Assembly (NCBI RefSeq): GCF_015711605.1
Contig: NZ_JABTEZ010000001.1
Location: 1,702,001-1,766,000, forward strand
From: Planomonospora sp. ID67723
GTDB taxonomy: Bacteria; Actinomycetota; Actinomycetes; Streptosporangiales; Streptosporangiaceae
Direction: 5' to 3'
DNA length: 64,000 bases
Positions 38,313 through 47,711 of the stretch are shown one piece after another. Under the pieces are notes generated by a model. It had not been told where the DNA came from and ran no database searches. It was given only the letters and a program-made list of their open reading frames with translations. Positions within the stretch are counted from its first letter, which is position 1, and every line of letters starts with the position of its first letter. Position numbers and translations under genes: made by a program.

Positions 38313-39289
38313 AGCCAGCCCCGCTCCTTGGCGAGCAGGGCGGCCTGGAACCGGTTTCCGGCACCGAGACGATCCATCAGATCCGCCACGTGGGCCCGGA
38401 ACTTGCGCAGGGAGATGTTCAGCGCGCGAGCCGCGACCTCGTCCTTGTCGTACAGGGCGAGCGACTGGAGCACCCGCCTCTCGATGGGGGCGAGCAGCGG
38501 TTCGTCCAGCTCACGGGCGCGGGCCCACATGCCCTCGAACATGTCGACGAGCAGGGCGACCGTGCCGGGCTGGCGGATCAGCAGGGCCCCCGCCGTTCTG
38601 TCCGCGGGATCCAGCTGCACGAACGCGACCGACCGGCTGATGACGAGCAGTTGCCTGGTGCATTCGGTGCTCAGGCGGCACAGGTCGCCCAAGGCGTTCC
38701 CCTCCCGCGCGAACGCCAGGTAGTCCGGGTCGGTCAGTGTCTTCTCGGGGACCAGGGTCCGGCTCACCAGTCCCGCCGCCAGCCGCCTGCGGAAGCGCAG
38801 CAGCTTCTCGTCGTCGCGCGGGATGCTCCGCGCCGCGCTCTTGACGTTCATGATCTCCTTGGCGGAGGAGAACTCTCGGATCCGCCGGTTCACGTTCTCC
38901 ACGCCCTCGATCCGCTCGACGAGTTCGACGGGGCGGCCGCTGCGCTGCTCTTCCGTCAGGTCGCGCACGATGTCCCAGGCGGCGCTGAGCTGGTTGAGCT
39001 CGTGTGAGGTCTGCTCCACGCGGCGCCGGATGAGCCGGTCGACCGCGACCGCGGGAGGGACCGCGGTCAGGCCGTCGTCGACGATCCCCAGCGTCTTGAG
39101 CCTCTCGGCGATCGCGGGCACGTGGTGGATGCCGAGCTCGGCGGCGGCGGTGCCGAGGCCGGAGCGGGGTGCTCGCAGGAAGTACCGGTACACCCGCTCC
39201 TCATCTGCGGTCAGCCCAAGGCTCGTCAGGTTCAACTCCCACCCCCCGCCACCACCGCAGACGTGCAGCTTCGTGCACATTCTCTGCAT
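38309..39289 (-). CDS. TrmB/LuxR-type transcriptional regulator
   Basis: About 326 residues from the ATG at 39289 (an ATG three codons later is also possible). The N-terminus has a TrmB-like winged helix (SLGLTADEERVYRYFLRAPR, GTAAAELGIHHVPAIAERLK). A middle domain contains ISRSVAFVQLDPADRTAGAL. A LuxR-type helix-turn-helix ends the protein (LALYDKDEVAARALNISLRK). Many actinomycete regulators share this order. It is divergent from the SnoaL-like genes 70 bp away and probably controls them. Confidence 0.82.
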   Translation of the reverse strand: MQRMCTKLHVCGGGGGWELNLTSLGLTADEERVYRYFLRAPRSGLGTAAAELGIHHVPAIAERLKTLGIVDDGLTAVPPAVAVDRLIRRRVEQTSHELNQLSAAWDIVRDLTEEQRSGRPVELVERIEGVENVNRRIREFSSAKEIMNVKSAARSIPRDDEKLLRFRRRLAAGLVSRTLVPEKTLTDPDYLAFAREGNALGDLCRLSTECTRQLLVISRSVAFVQLDPADRTAGALLIRQPGTVALLVDMFEGMWARARELDEPLLAPIERRVLQSLALYDKDEVAARALNISLRKFRAHVADLMDRLGAGNRFQAALLAKERGWL

Positions 39290-39359
39290 CTTATTTACCT
39301 TGTTGCCGGTCCGCCCCCTGGTGATCCTTCTTGTCGACGCACCGACCGAAGGAGTCACC

Positions 39360-39818
39360 GTGGGGACGCTTGACGACCGTTTCGAGATCATTGATGTCTG
39401 CACACGTCTGGTCTGGCACACCGACCGGCGCGAGTGGGACCTGCTGGCCTCGGTTTTCGCCGAGAAGGTGATGCTCGACTACACGAGCCTCGACGGCGGT
39501 GAGCCGGTCACGCTCACCCCCGGCCAGATCGTCGGCGCCTGGTCGCAGGTGCTGGGCGCCTTCGACGCCACCCAGCACCTGCTCGGCAACCACCTGGTAA
39601 CCACCGACGGCGACACGGCAGTGTGCACGGCCTCCTTCCAGGCCACGCACCGGCTGGCCGACCCGTACGGCTCGCCGCTGTGGACACTGGGCGGCACCTA
39701 CCGCTTCGACCTGGTCCGCACGGCGGCCGGGTGGAAGATCGCCGGCGTGGTCATGACCTGGACCTGGGCCGACGGCAACAGGAACCTGATGGCCGCGGCC
39801 GCGGGAAGCGCCCGGTGA
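39360..39818 (+). CDS. SnoaL-like (NTF2-fold) protein
   Basis: 152 residues from a GTG with AAGGAG five bases upstream. DRFEIIDVCTRLVWHTDRRE, FDATQHLLGNHLVTTDGDTA and the closing MTWTWADGNRN fit the SnoaL_4-like NTF2 family of small cyclases, dehydratases and ligand-binding proteins. It is the first gene of a set with a second NTF2-like gene (4-bp overlap), a hydrolase and an NAD(P)-binding protein. Confidence 0.82.
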   Translation: MGTLDDRFEIIDVCTRLVWHTDRREWDLLASVFAEKVMLDYTSLDGGEPVTLTPGQIVGAWSQVLGAFDATQHLLGNHLVTTDGDTAVCTASFQATHRLADPYGSPLWTLGGTYRFDLVRTAAGWKIAGVVMTWTWADGNRNLMAAAAGSAR

Positions 39819-40276
39819 GGCACCGAACGTTCATGATCGCCGCAGGTGCGGTGGCCGTCCTCGCCGTCGGCGGCGGGGTGACGCTGGCAGCCGGCGACCA
39901 GCGGCAGGCCGTGACCGCCGACGCCGCCCGGCCGGCCCCGTCGCCCACGGCCCCGCGAGGGCCGCTGGACCCCGCCGCGCAGCGCTACTTCGACGCGGTG
40001 GCCGACGAGGACGTGGACGCCCTGGTGGACGCGTTCTCCCCGGACGCCGTCGTCGTCGACGTCGGCCGGGAGATCCGCGGCCACGCCGAGATCCGCCGGT
40101 GGGCGCGGAACGAGGTCGTCGGCGGCGTGTACACCGTGCTGGACCAGACCCCGCGACAGGGCGGCACCACCATCCTGGTCCGCTTCCAGCCGGGCGGTGC
40201 CGGCGGCTTCCGCGCCACGTACAGCTTCGACATCACCGGCGGCCTGATCGTCAGGGCCGACCTCCAGTACGCGTGA
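39815..40276 (+). CDS. Exported or membrane-anchored SnoaL-like protein
   Basis: 153 residues from a GTG overlapping the previous stop (GTGA). An N-terminal hydrophobic segment (FMIAAGAVAVLAVGGGVTLA) suggests export or anchoring. The NTF2-like domain shows YFDAVADEDVDALVDAFSPD and AEIRRWARNEVVGGVYTVLD. The substrate is unknown. A cytosolic and an exported copy of the same fold in tandem is unusual. Confidence 0.78.
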   Translation: MRHRTFMIAAGAVAVLAVGGGVTLAAGDQRQAVTADAARPAPSPTAPRGPLDPAAQRYFDAVADEDVDALVDAFSPDAVVVDVGREIRGHAEIRRWARNEVVGGVYTVLDQTPRQGGTTILVRFQPGGAGGFRATYSFDITGGLIVRADLQYA

Positions 40277-40361
40277 GGCGGGCACGGACAGCCCCCCGCG
40301 CCGAGTGCCTCCACCTCAGAGGGACAGCCCCCTCTGTGAACGACGGACCAAGGACACGACC

Positions 40362-41240
40362 ATGGAAAAGATCGATTTCTCCAGTGACGGAGTGACCCTC
40401 AGGGGGAACCTCTTCCTGCCCGGCACCGACGCGCCCGCGCCCGCCGTCGTCGTGGCCGGCACGTGGACCAGCGTCAAGGAACTGATGGCCGACCGGTACG
40501 CCGAACGGCTCGCCCGGCGCGGGTTCGCGGCGCTGTCGTTCGACTTCACCGGATACGGCGAGTCCGGCGGCGAGCCCCGCGACGTGGAGGCGCCCGAGCG
40601 GAAGGTCCGCGACATCCACCACGCCGTGACCTTCCTCACCTCCCACCCGGCTGTGGACGCGGACCGGATCGGCGCACTCGGCGTGTGCGCGGCGGCGATG
40701 TACATGTCCGCCAACGCGGCGGACGACCCGCGGGTCAAGGCGCTCGCGCTGGTGGCGCCCTGGCTGCACGACGCCGCCATCTGCCGGGCCGCCTACGGCG
40801 GCGACCGGGCGGTGGCACAGAAGATCGAGGCAGGTGAGAAGGCGCGGGCCAGGTACGAGGCGACCGGCGAGGTCGACTACGTGCCGGTGGTCAGCGCCAC
40901 CGACCGGCGCGCGGCCATGCCGTACGAGATCGACTTCTACCTCAACCCCCGGCGCGGCGGCATCCCCGCCTGGCCCAACCGGTTCGCGGTCATGGCCTGG
41001 AAGGACTGGCTGACCTTCGACTCGATCGCCTACGCGCCCCGCGTCACCCAGCCCACGCTGCTCGTCCACAGCGAGGACGCGGCCGTTCCCGAGGGTGCCC
41101 GCCGCTTCCACCGGGGACTGGGCGGGCCGAAGGACTTCCTGTGGACCCAGGGCGTCCAGTTCGACTTCTACGACCAGGAACCCCAGGTCACGGTCGCCGT
41201 CGACGCGGCCGCCGGGCACTTCGGAAGGACACTGCGATGA
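40362..41240 (+). CDS. Alpha/beta hydrolase with a Cys at the nucleophile position
   Basis: 292 residues. LSFDFTGYGESGGEPRDVEA and the elbow IGALGVCAAAMYMSANAADD (near residues 106-112) place Cys where most relatives have Ser, as in dienelactone hydrolases. The Asp is likely in LVHSEDAAVPEGA and the His in DAAAGHFGRTL. Similar proteins are annotated as alpha/beta hydrolases of the YcjY/dienelactone type. The ATG at 40362 gives MEKIDFSSDGVTLRGNLFLP, the usual start. Confidence 0.85.
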   Translation: MEKIDFSSDGVTLRGNLFLPGTDAPAPAVVVAGTWTSVKELMADRYAERLARRGFAALSFDFTGYGESGGEPRDVEAPERKVRDIHHAVTFLTSHPAVDADRIGALGVCAAAMYMSANAADDPRVKALALVAPWLHDAAICRAAYGGDRAVAQKIEAGEKARARYEATGEVDYVPVVSATDRRAAMPYEIDFYLNPRRGGIPAWPNRFAVMAWKDWLTFDSIAYAPRVTQPTLLVHSEDAAVPEGARRFHRGLGGPKDFLWTQGVQFDFYDQEPQVTVAVDAAAGHFGRTLR

Positions 41241-42061
41241 TTCTCGTCACCGGGGCCACCGGCAACGTCGGCCGCGAGGTGCTGCGGGCGCTGGTGCGCG
41301 CGGGCGCGCCGGCCCGCGCGCTGCTCCGGACCGAGGGGGAGGACGTCGCCGGGGTGGAGCAGGTCACCGGCGACCTCAACGAGCCCGCCTCCCTGGAGGC
41401 GGCGCTGACCGGCGTGCGCGCGGTGTTCCTGCTCCCCGGCTACCGGGACATGCCGGGGCTCGCAGCGGAGATGACGCGTGCCGGCGTGGAACACGTCGTG
41501 CTGCTGTCGAGCCTGGCCGCCATGGCCACCGACACCGACAACGCCGTCTCCGAGTACATGATCCGCTCCGAGACCGCCGTCCGGGAGTCCGGTCTGGCCT
41601 GGACCTTCCTGCGGCCCAGCGCCTTCATGTCCAACACCCTGCGCTGGACGGCGCAGCTGAGGGCGGGCGACATCGTGCGCGACGCCTTCGGCGACGTGCC
41701 GACCGCGAGCATCGACCCCTACGACATCGCGGCCGTGGCCGTACGGGCGCTGCTCGCTCCGGGACACGAGGGCCGCATTCACCTGCTGAGCGGGCCGCAC
41801 CCGCTCCTGCCCGCCGACCGGGTGCGTGTCCTGGGCCAGGTGCTCGGCCGCGATCTGCGGTTCGAGGGCCTCTCGGACGAGGACGCGCGGGCGCAGATGA
41901 GCGCCACCATGCCCGCCGCCTATGTCGAGGCGTTCTTCGGCTTCTACCGGGACGGGACGATCGACGAGGCCACCGTCCGCCCCGGCGTTCACGAAATCAC
42001 CGGACGGCCTCCGCGGACCTTCGCGCAGTGGGCCGCCGGACAGGCGGACGCGTTCCGGTGA
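41237..42061 (+). CDS. NmrA-like NAD(P)-binding protein
   Basis: 274 residues with a Rossmann motif at the very start (MILVTGATGNVGREVLRALV). VVLLSSLAAMATDTDNAV and WTFLRPSAFMSNTLRWTAQL fit the atypical short-chain dehydrogenase/NmrA family (quinone oxidoreductase 2-like). The start overlaps the hydrolase stop by 4 bp, so the two are translationally coupled and probably act on the same small molecule. Confidence 0.87.
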   Translation: MILVTGATGNVGREVLRALVRAGAPARALLRTEGEDVAGVEQVTGDLNEPASLEAALTGVRAVFLLPGYRDMPGLAAEMTRAGVEHVVLLSSLAAMATDTDNAVSEYMIRSETAVRESGLAWTFLRPSAFMSNTLRWTAQLRAGDIVRDAFGDVPTASIDPYDIAAVAVRALLAPGHEGRIHLLSGPHPLLPADRVRVLGQVLGRDLRFEGLSDEDARAQMSATMPAAYVEAFFGFYRDGTIDEATVRPGVHEITGRPPRTFAQWAAGQADAFR

Positions 42062-42103
42062 ACGAACCGGCCGCCCGGCGGCGTCTCCCACTACCCTGGG
42101 CGG

Positions 42104-42454
42104 ATGATCGTGGGAATCGGCGTGGACGTGGTCGACGTGGCCAGGTTCGAGGCGACGCTGGCCCGCACGCCCGCGCTGCGGGCCCGGCTGTTCACCGAGG
42201 GGGAGCGGGAGCTGCGGACGGAGTCGCTGGCCGCGCGGTTCGCGGCCAAGGAGGCCGTCGCCAAGGCGCTCGGGGCCCCGCCCGGGCTGCTCCACGCGGA
42301 GGCCGAGGTGGTGACCGCCGAGCACGGCCGTCCCGAGCTGCGGGTGACGGGCAAGGTCGCCGAGGTCGCCGCGGCGCTGGGGGTGACCCGGTGGCACGTC
42401 TCGCTGACCCATGACGGGGGCGTCGCCGTCGCCTACGTGATCGCCGAGGGCTAG
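42104..42454 (+). CDS. acpS: Holo-[acyl-carrier-protein] synthase
   Basis: AcpS, 116 residues, transfers phosphopantetheine from CoA to [23 protein letters not shown] holds the magnesium-binding Asp, and [13 protein letters not shown] is the second signature. It starts the block acpS-nnr-alr-hydrolase-tsaE, conserved in actinobacteria. Confidence 0.96.
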   Translation: MIVGIGVDVVDVARFEATLARTPALRARLFTEGERELRTESLAARFAAKEAVAKALGAPPGLLHAEAEVVTAEHGRPELRVTGKVAEVAAALGVTRWHVSLTHDGGVAVAYVIAEG

Positions 42455-42464
42455 ATTCGGTGGG

Positions 42465-44096
42465 ATGCGGATCGCGTACACCTCCGACCAGATCAGGGCG
42501 GCCGAGGCGGCGCTGATGGCGACGCTGCCCGAGGGCACACTCATGCAGCGGGCCGCCGCCGGGCTCGCGACGGCCTGCGCCGGGACGCTCGCCGGTACGG
42601 CCGGCGGGGTGTACGGCTCCCGCGTCGCACTCCTGGTCGGCAGCGGCGACAACGGCGGCGACGCCCTCTACGCCGGGGCGAGGCTGGCGGCCCGGGGAGC
42701 CCGGGTGCACGCGGTTCTCGCCGGGTCGCGGGTCCACGGAGCCGGGCTGGCGGCCCTTCGCCGGGCGGGCGGCCGGGTCGTGGACGCCCGCGGCGGCGCC
42801 TCCGGGGACGGCCAGCCCGGGACGGGCGCGCCCTCCGCCGGGACCACGGCCGCTCCCGCTCCGGGAACCGCCGGGGTCGGTGCGGCCCGAGCGGTGATCG
42901 CCGCCGCCGACCTGGTCGTGGACGGGCTGGTCGGGATCGGCGGGGCCGGGGCGCTGCGGGAGCCGTACGCGACGCTGGCGGGGATCACGCGGGAGGCGCC
43001 CGGCGCGGTCGTCGCGGTGGACGTGCCGAGCGGAGTGGACGCGAGCAGCGGGCGGGTCGACGGGGAGGCCGTCCGGGCGGACCTCACCGTCACGTTCGGG
43101 GCGCTCAAGACCGGGCTGCTGGTCGATCCGGGCGCCGGGCACGCGGGCCGCGTGGAGCTCGTCGACATCGGGCTGGGGCCGTACCTGCCGGATCCCGACG
43201 TGGCCGGGCTGACCGGGCAGGACGTCGCGTCGCTGCTGCCCAGGCCCGACGCCCGCTCCGACAAGTACCGCCGGGGCGTCGTCGGGATCGCCGCCGGGAG
43301 CCGCCGGTACACCGGCGCGGCGGTGCTGGCCGTGGCGGGCGCGATCCGGGCCGGGGCGGGCATGGTGCGCTACGCGGGAGCCGCCGAGCCGGCGGCCCAG
43401 GTGCGCGCCCGCTGGCCGGAGGCGGTGATCACCGAGCTGGCCCCGGCGGAGGAGACCGCAGGAACGAACCCGGCGGGGCAGGCCGGGGGCGCGGGCTCGG
43501 CGGGCCGGGGTCCCGCGGGCACCGGCCCGGGGAAGGGGATCGAGGAGGCGGGCCGGGTGCAGGCATGGGTGCTGGGCCCCGGCCTGGGCACCGACGCCTG
43601 GGCGCACGACGTGGCCCGCTCGGTCCTGGCGAGCGACGTCCCCGTGCTGGTGGACGCCGACGGCCTGACACTGCTGGCGGCCGACAGGTCGCTGCTGCGC
43701 CGCCGTACCGGAGCCCCCGTGCTCCTCACCCCGCACGCCGGCGAGCTGTCCCGGCTGCTGGGCGTGGACCGGGCGCGGATCGAGGCCCGGCGGCTGGAGC
43801 ACGTACGGCGGGCGGCCGCGGAACTGGGCGCGACCGTGCTGCTGAAGGGGTCGACCACGCTGGTCGCCGAGGAGGGCAGGCCGGTCAGGGCCAACCCCGC
43901 CGGCAGTCCCTGGCTGGCCACCGGAGGCACCGGCGACGTGCTGGCCGGGCTCGCGGGCACGATGCTCGCGGCCGGGCTCGACTGCTACGACGCCGCCTCC
44001 TGCGCCGCGTACCTGCACGGGCTCGCCGGGCGGACGGGCCCGCTGGCCGCGGGAGACGTCGCCGAGGCGCTCCCGGCGATCATCCGGCGCCTGTGA
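42465..44096 (+). CDS. nnr: Bifunctional NAD(P)H-hydrate epimerase / ADP-dependent dehydratase
   Basis: 543 residues; repairs hydrated NADH and NADPH. The N-terminal YjeF_N epimerase domain shows LLVGSGDNGGDALYAGARLA and VVAVDVPSGVDASSGRVDGE. The C-terminal ADP-dependent dehydratase domain shows DKYRRGVVGIAAGSRRYTGA, VLLTPHAGELSRLLGVDR and ATGGTGDVLAGLAGTMLAAG. Two Ala/Gly-rich insertions (near residues 110-140 and 325-365) make it longer than E. coli Nnr. Confidence 0.95.
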   Translation: MRIAYTSDQIRAAEAALMATLPEGTLMQRAAAGLATACAGTLAGTAGGVYGSRVALLVGSGDNGGDALYAGARLAARGARVHAVLAGSRVHGAGLAALRRAGGRVVDARGGASGDGQPGTGAPSAGTTAAPAPGTAGVGAARAVIAAADLVVDGLVGIGGAGALREPYATLAGITREAPGAVVAVDVPSGVDASSGRVDGEAVRADLTVTFGALKTGLLVDPGAGHAGRVELVDIGLGPYLPDPDVAGLTGQDVASLLPRPDARSDKYRRGVVGIAAGSRRYTGAAVLAVAGAIRAGAGMVRYAGAAEPAAQVRARWPEAVITELAPAEETAGTNPAGQAGGAGSAGRGPAGTGPGKGIEEAGRVQAWVLGPGLGTDAWAHDVARSVLASDVPVLVDADGLTLLAADRSLLRRRTGAPVLLTPHAGELSRLLGVDRARIEARRLEHVRRAAAELGATVLLKGSTTLVAEEGRPVRANPAGSPWLATGGTGDVLAGLAGTMLAAGLDCYDAASCAAYLHGLAGRTGPLAAGDVAEALPAIIRRL

Positions 44097-44148
44097 GGTC
44101 GGTCGCGAATCGGCTTCGGCAACGGGACGGAGCTGCCAAACTGGAAAG

Positions 44149-45276
44149 ATGAGCTTCCCGATGACTCCTGCCGAGGCGCGGGTGGACCTCTCGGCGATCC
44201 GGGAGAACGTCGCGCTGCTGCGGAGCCATGCTCCCGGGGCTCTCACAATGGTCGCGGTCAAGGCCGACGCCTACGGGCACGGGCTCGTCGCCGGCGGGCG
44301 GGCCTGCCTGGAGGGCGGCGCCGAGCGGCTCGGCACCGCCTACATCCGGGAGGCCCTCGCACTGCGGGCCGCCGGCGTCACCGCGCCGCTCCTGTCGTGG
44401 ATCATCCCGCCGGGCGAGCCGCTGGAGGAGGCCGTCGAGCAGGACGTGGAGCTGTCGGCCGCCGCCCCGTGGCTGGTGGACGCGATCGCCGAGGCGGCGG
44501 GCCGTACCGGGCGGACGGCACGGGTGCACCTGAAGGCCGACACCGGCAGCGGACGCGGCGGCTCGCCGCTCGCGGACTGGCCCGGGCTGGTGGACCGGGC
44601 GCTGGCCAGGCGGGCGGAGGGGACGATCGAGATCGCCGGTCTCTGGTCGCACTTCGCCTGCGCCGACATCCCCGGGCACCCTTCGATCGACGCCCAGCTC
44701 GGCGCGTTCGACGAGGCGCTGGCGGTGGCGGAGAAGGCGGGCGCGGGCGGGTCCCACGTGATCCGCCACATCGCCAACTCGGCGGCGAACCTGACCCTTC
44801 CGAAGGCCCGCTACGACATGGTCCGGCCGGGCATCGCGGCCTACGGGCTGAGCCCCATCCCCGAGCTGGGAGACTTCGGACTGCGCCCGGCGATGACGCT
44901 GTCGGCGCGGATCGCCCTGGTCAAGCGGGTTCCGGAAGGTTCTGGTGTGTCCTATGGGCACCTGTATGTTACAGATCGCGAAACAAAGCTTGGTCTAGTC
45001 CCGCTCGGGTATGCGGACGGCATCCCGCGGCACGCCACCAACCGGGCGGAGGTGCTGGCGGGCGGCCGGCGGCGGCGGATCGCCGGGCGGGTCTGCATGG
45101 ACCAGTTCGTGATCGACGTGGGAGACGACCCGCTGGCCGAGGGGGACGAGGTGATTCTGTTCGGTGACGGCTCACAAGGGGAGCCGACCGCGCAGGAATG
45201 GGCGGATTCCCTTGGCACGATCACACATGAGATCGTGACCGGGATCGGTTCGCGCGTGCCACGCGTTTACCGGTGA
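44149..45276 (+). CDS. alr: Alanine racemase
   Basis: 375 residues; makes D-alanine for the cell wall. The PLP lysine is in MVAVKADAYGHG near residue 38, and the catalytic Tyr in SGVSYGHLYVTDRETKLG. VCMDQFVIDVGDDPLAEGDE is conserved. The stretch 44931-45000 is less GC-rich than the rest of the gene but remains in frame. Confidence 0.96.
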   Translation: MSFPMTPAEARVDLSAIRENVALLRSHAPGALTMVAVKADAYGHGLVAGGRACLEGGAERLGTAYIREALALRAAGVTAPLLSWIIPPGEPLEEAVEQDVELSAAAPWLVDAIAEAAGRTGRTARVHLKADTGSGRGGSPLADWPGLVDRALARRAEGTIEIAGLWSHFACADIPGHPSIDAQLGAFDEALAVAEKAGAGGSHVIRHIANSAANLTLPKARYDMVRPGIAAYGLSPIPELGDFGLRPAMTLSARIALVKRVPEGSGVSYGHLYVTDRETKLGLVPLGYADGIPRHATNRAEVLAGGRRRRIAGRVCMDQFVIDVGDDPLAEGDEVILFGDGSQGEPTAQEWADSLGTITHEIVTGIGSRVPRVYR

Positions 45277-45287
45277 AGGGGGTCTGA

Positions 45288-46358
45288 ATGACTAAGACAC
45301 GACGCAGGGTCGGCGTCGCGAGCGCGGTCGTCGGCGCGGCGTCCGCCGGTGTGGCGGCGGCAGCCTTCGCCAAGCGGTACGCCGTGGGCCGGATCCGGCT
45401 GCGTCCCGACCCGGAGGCGAGCGAGCCGCTGGGAGAGCTGCGCGGGCGCCAGGTCACGATCACCACCTCCGACGGCGTGTCCCTGCACGCCGAGGTGGAC
45501 GGTCCCGAGGAGGCGCCGCTGACCGTGGTGTTCTGCCACGGCTACACGCTCACCCTCGACTCCTGGCACTACCAGCGGCGCGACCTGCGCGACGACCACC
45601 GCCTGGTGCTGTGGGACCAGCGCTGCCACGGTCTCTCCCAGCGCTGCTCGGCCGACGACTCCACGATCGACCGGCTCGGCGACGACCTGTTCGAGGTGCT
45701 CCGGGAGCTGGTGCCCGGTCCGTGCGTGCTGGTCGGGCACTCCATGGGCGGCATGACCATCATGGCGCTCGCCGACCGGCACCCCGAGCTCTTCGGCGAC
45801 CGGATCAAGGGCGTGGCACTCATCGGCACCTCCGCCGGTAGGCTGGCGGAGGTCTCCCTCGGCCTGCCGGCGCTGCTGTCCAAGGCGGTGCACAAGGTCA
45901 CGCCGGGCGCGGTGTCCCTGCTCGGCCGCCGGGGAGAGCTGGTCGACCGGGGCCGCCACGCGGCCAGCGACATCGCCTTCCTGGTCCTGCGCAACCTCGG
46001 CTTCGGCGACTCCAAGAACGTCAGCCCCACAGTGGTGGACTTCGTCGAGTCGATGATCCGCTCCACCCCCTTCGAGGTGATCGCGGACTTCTACCCGGCG
46101 CTGATGTCGCACGACAAGCTGACCGCGCTGAACGTCCTGGACGACGTGCCGACCTCCATCGTGGTCGGCGACAAGGACTGGCTGACGCCCGTCGAGCACA
46201 GCAAGGCCATCGCGGCCGCGCTGCCGCGCGCATGGTTCACCGAGGTGCCCGACAGCTCGCACCTGGTCCACCTGGAGCGGCCGGCCGCGGTGAACGACGC
46301 GCTGCGCGACCTGCTGAAGCGGGCCGCGGCCGAAACGGGAACGGAAGGCGGCCGGTGA
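45288..46358 (+). CDS. Alpha/beta hydrolase
   Basis: 356 residues. VFCHGYTLTLDSWHYQRRDL forms the oxyanion side, VLVGHSMGGMTIMALADRHP is the nucleophile elbow, VVGDKDWLTPVEHSKAIAAA carries the Asp and SSHLVHLERP the His. The N-terminus has a hydrophobic segment (VVGAASAGVAAAAFAKRYAV) that may anchor it. A hydrolase of this type often lies between alr and tsaE in actinobacteria; its substrate is unknown. Confidence 0.88.
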   Translation: MTKTRRRVGVASAVVGAASAGVAAAAFAKRYAVGRIRLRPDPEASEPLGELRGRQVTITTSDGVSLHAEVDGPEEAPLTVVFCHGYTLTLDSWHYQRRDLRDDHRLVLWDQRCHGLSQRCSADDSTIDRLGDDLFEVLRELVPGPCVLVGHSMGGMTIMALADRHPELFGDRIKGVALIGTSAGRLAEVSLGLPALLSKAVHKVTPGAVSLLGRRGELVDRGRHAASDIAFLVLRNLGFGDSKNVSPTVVDFVESMIRSTPFEVIADFYPALMSHDKLTALNVLDDVPTSIVVGDKDWLTPVEHSKAIAAALPRAWFTEVPDSSHLVHLERPAAVNDALRDLLKRAAAETGTEGGR

Positions 46359-46380
46359 GGGCCGCCACGGGAGCAGGTGA

Positions 46381-46824
46381 ATGGTGAGAGTCGTCGCGAC
46401 CGCCGAGGAGATGCGGGAACTGGGCGCGGAGCTGGCCGCGCTGCTGCGCCCGGGGGATCTGGCGGTGCTCTCCGGCCCGCTGGGCGCCGGCAAGACGACC
46501 CTGGTCCAGGGGATCGCCGAGGGGCTCAAGGTGCGCGGGCCGATCACCTCGCCGACCTTCGTGATCGCCCGGGTGCACCCCTCGCTGGCGGACGGCCCGC
46601 CCCTGGTGCACGTGGACGCCTACCGGCTCGGCGGGAACCTCGAGGTCGACGACCTGGACCTGGACGCCTCGCTGGAGGAGTCGGTGACGCTCGTCGAGTG
46701 GGGCGAGGGCCTGGTGGAAGGGCTCGCCGAGGACCGGCTGGAGGTCTTCATCGACCGGGGCGAGAGCGACGAGCGCACGGTACGGCTCCGCGGGGTCGGC
46801 CCTCGCTGGCAGGGCGTCGTCTGA
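46381..46824 (+). CDS. tsaE: tRNA threonylcarbamoyladenosine biosynthesis ATPase TsaE
   Basis: 147 residues. Walker A is GPLGAGKTTLVQGIAEGL near residue 38; SPTFVIARVHP and HVDAYRLGG are family motifs. It works with TsaB and TsaD to make t6A in tRNA. In relatives tsaB, rimI and tsaD follow; here the next gene encodes an unrelated lipoprotein, so synteny is broken at this point. Confidence 0.94.
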   Translation: MVRVVATAEEMRELGAELAALLRPGDLAVLSGPLGAGKTTLVQGIAEGLKVRGPITSPTFVIARVHPSLADGPPLVHVDAYRLGGNLEVDDLDLDASLEESVTLVEWGEGLVEGLAEDRLEVFIDRGESDERTVRLRGVGPRWQGVV

Positions 46825-47048
46825 TCCGGCGATGCCTTTCCGCGGATTCGGGCCTGTCCGATTCGGGAGTGCCGCCGGATTCACTCCCGTAGAGAGCGGA
46901 ATCCTGGCACTCTGACACTACGCCCCACTTGGTCTAGATCATTGCGGCTGATGATCGACTCTTACGGGTTTGCCCATGTTTAATGGGGACAGGTGGGAAG
47001 TCCGGCCGGGCGAGGGTCGTCGGCCGGAGCGCGAAGTGGAGTGCGACG

Positions 47049-47705
47049 GTGCCAAGGGTCAAGCGTGTCGCGGTTCTCGGGGCCCTCGGGGTCACCGCCC
47101 TGGTCGTGACGACCGGATGTACGGCCGAGGCCTCGGGCAGCCCCACGGGCACGCCCTCGCCCACCGTGTCCCAGACGGGAGCCGGACGTGCCGACATCGA
47201 GGTCCAGCTGCAGCCCGCCAGCGTGAGGGCGGGCGGGAAGGTCTGGGTGCTGGCCAACTGCCCGATCCCGCAGGGCGGTCCCCAGCACCGGGGCATCGCC
47301 TCCTCTGAGGTCTTCGACACCGCGGTCACGCTCGACCCCATCCTGGTGACCCCCACTCCGGCGCCCTCCGGAACCGCCACGCCCACGCCCCGGCCGTGGG
47401 TCCGGGGCCAGGCGACGGTCGCCGACGACGCCGAGGTCGGCGTGTACGACATCAACGCCAGGTGCGAGGGGACCAACGACACCGGCACGGCCGCCCTGCG
47501 GATCCTGCCCGACAGCACGCCCACCGCCCGGCCGACCACCACCCGCACCCCCATCAGCACCCGGGGCCCGGGCACCGGCGGCGGCGGCACCGCGGCCGGC
47601 GGCCCCGGCGACTCGGGCATGCCCCTGGGGGTCACCGGCGCGCTGCTGGCGGCGGCCCTCGCGGGCGGCGTGGGTCTCGCGGTCGTACGGCGGCGCCGCC
47701 CGTAA
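47049..47705 (+). CDS. Lipoprotein-like exported protein with C-terminal membrane anchor
   Basis: 218 residues from a GTG with GGAG upstream. The signal ends in a lipobox-like VTTGC. A Thr/Pro-rich stretch follows (TPTPAPSGTATPTPRP). The middle region (VQLQPASVRAGGKVWVLANC, GVYDINARCEG) resembles beta-sandwich surface domains. The C-terminus has a hydrophobic segment and RRRRP, the layout of sortase substrates, but no clear LPXTG or LAXTG box is seen (GMPLGVTGALL only). A class F-like sortase gene follows by 6 bp. Confidence 0.8.
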   Translation: MPRVKRVAVLGALGVTALVVTTGCTAEASGSPTGTPSPTVSQTGAGRADIEVQLQPASVRAGGKVWVLANCPIPQGGPQHRGIASSEVFDTAVTLDPILVTPTPAPSGTATPTPRPWVRGQATVADDAEVGVYDINARCEGTNDTGTAALRILPDSTPTARPTTTRTPISTRGPGTGGGGTAAGGPGDSGMPLGVTGALLAAALAGGVGLAVVRRRRP

Positions 47706-47711
47706 CCTCCG

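Noticed and set aside
44931-45000. Possible frameshift or foreign insertion in alr
   Set aside because: The stretch is less GC-rich, but the frame is intact and encodes the conserved catalytic Tyr region.
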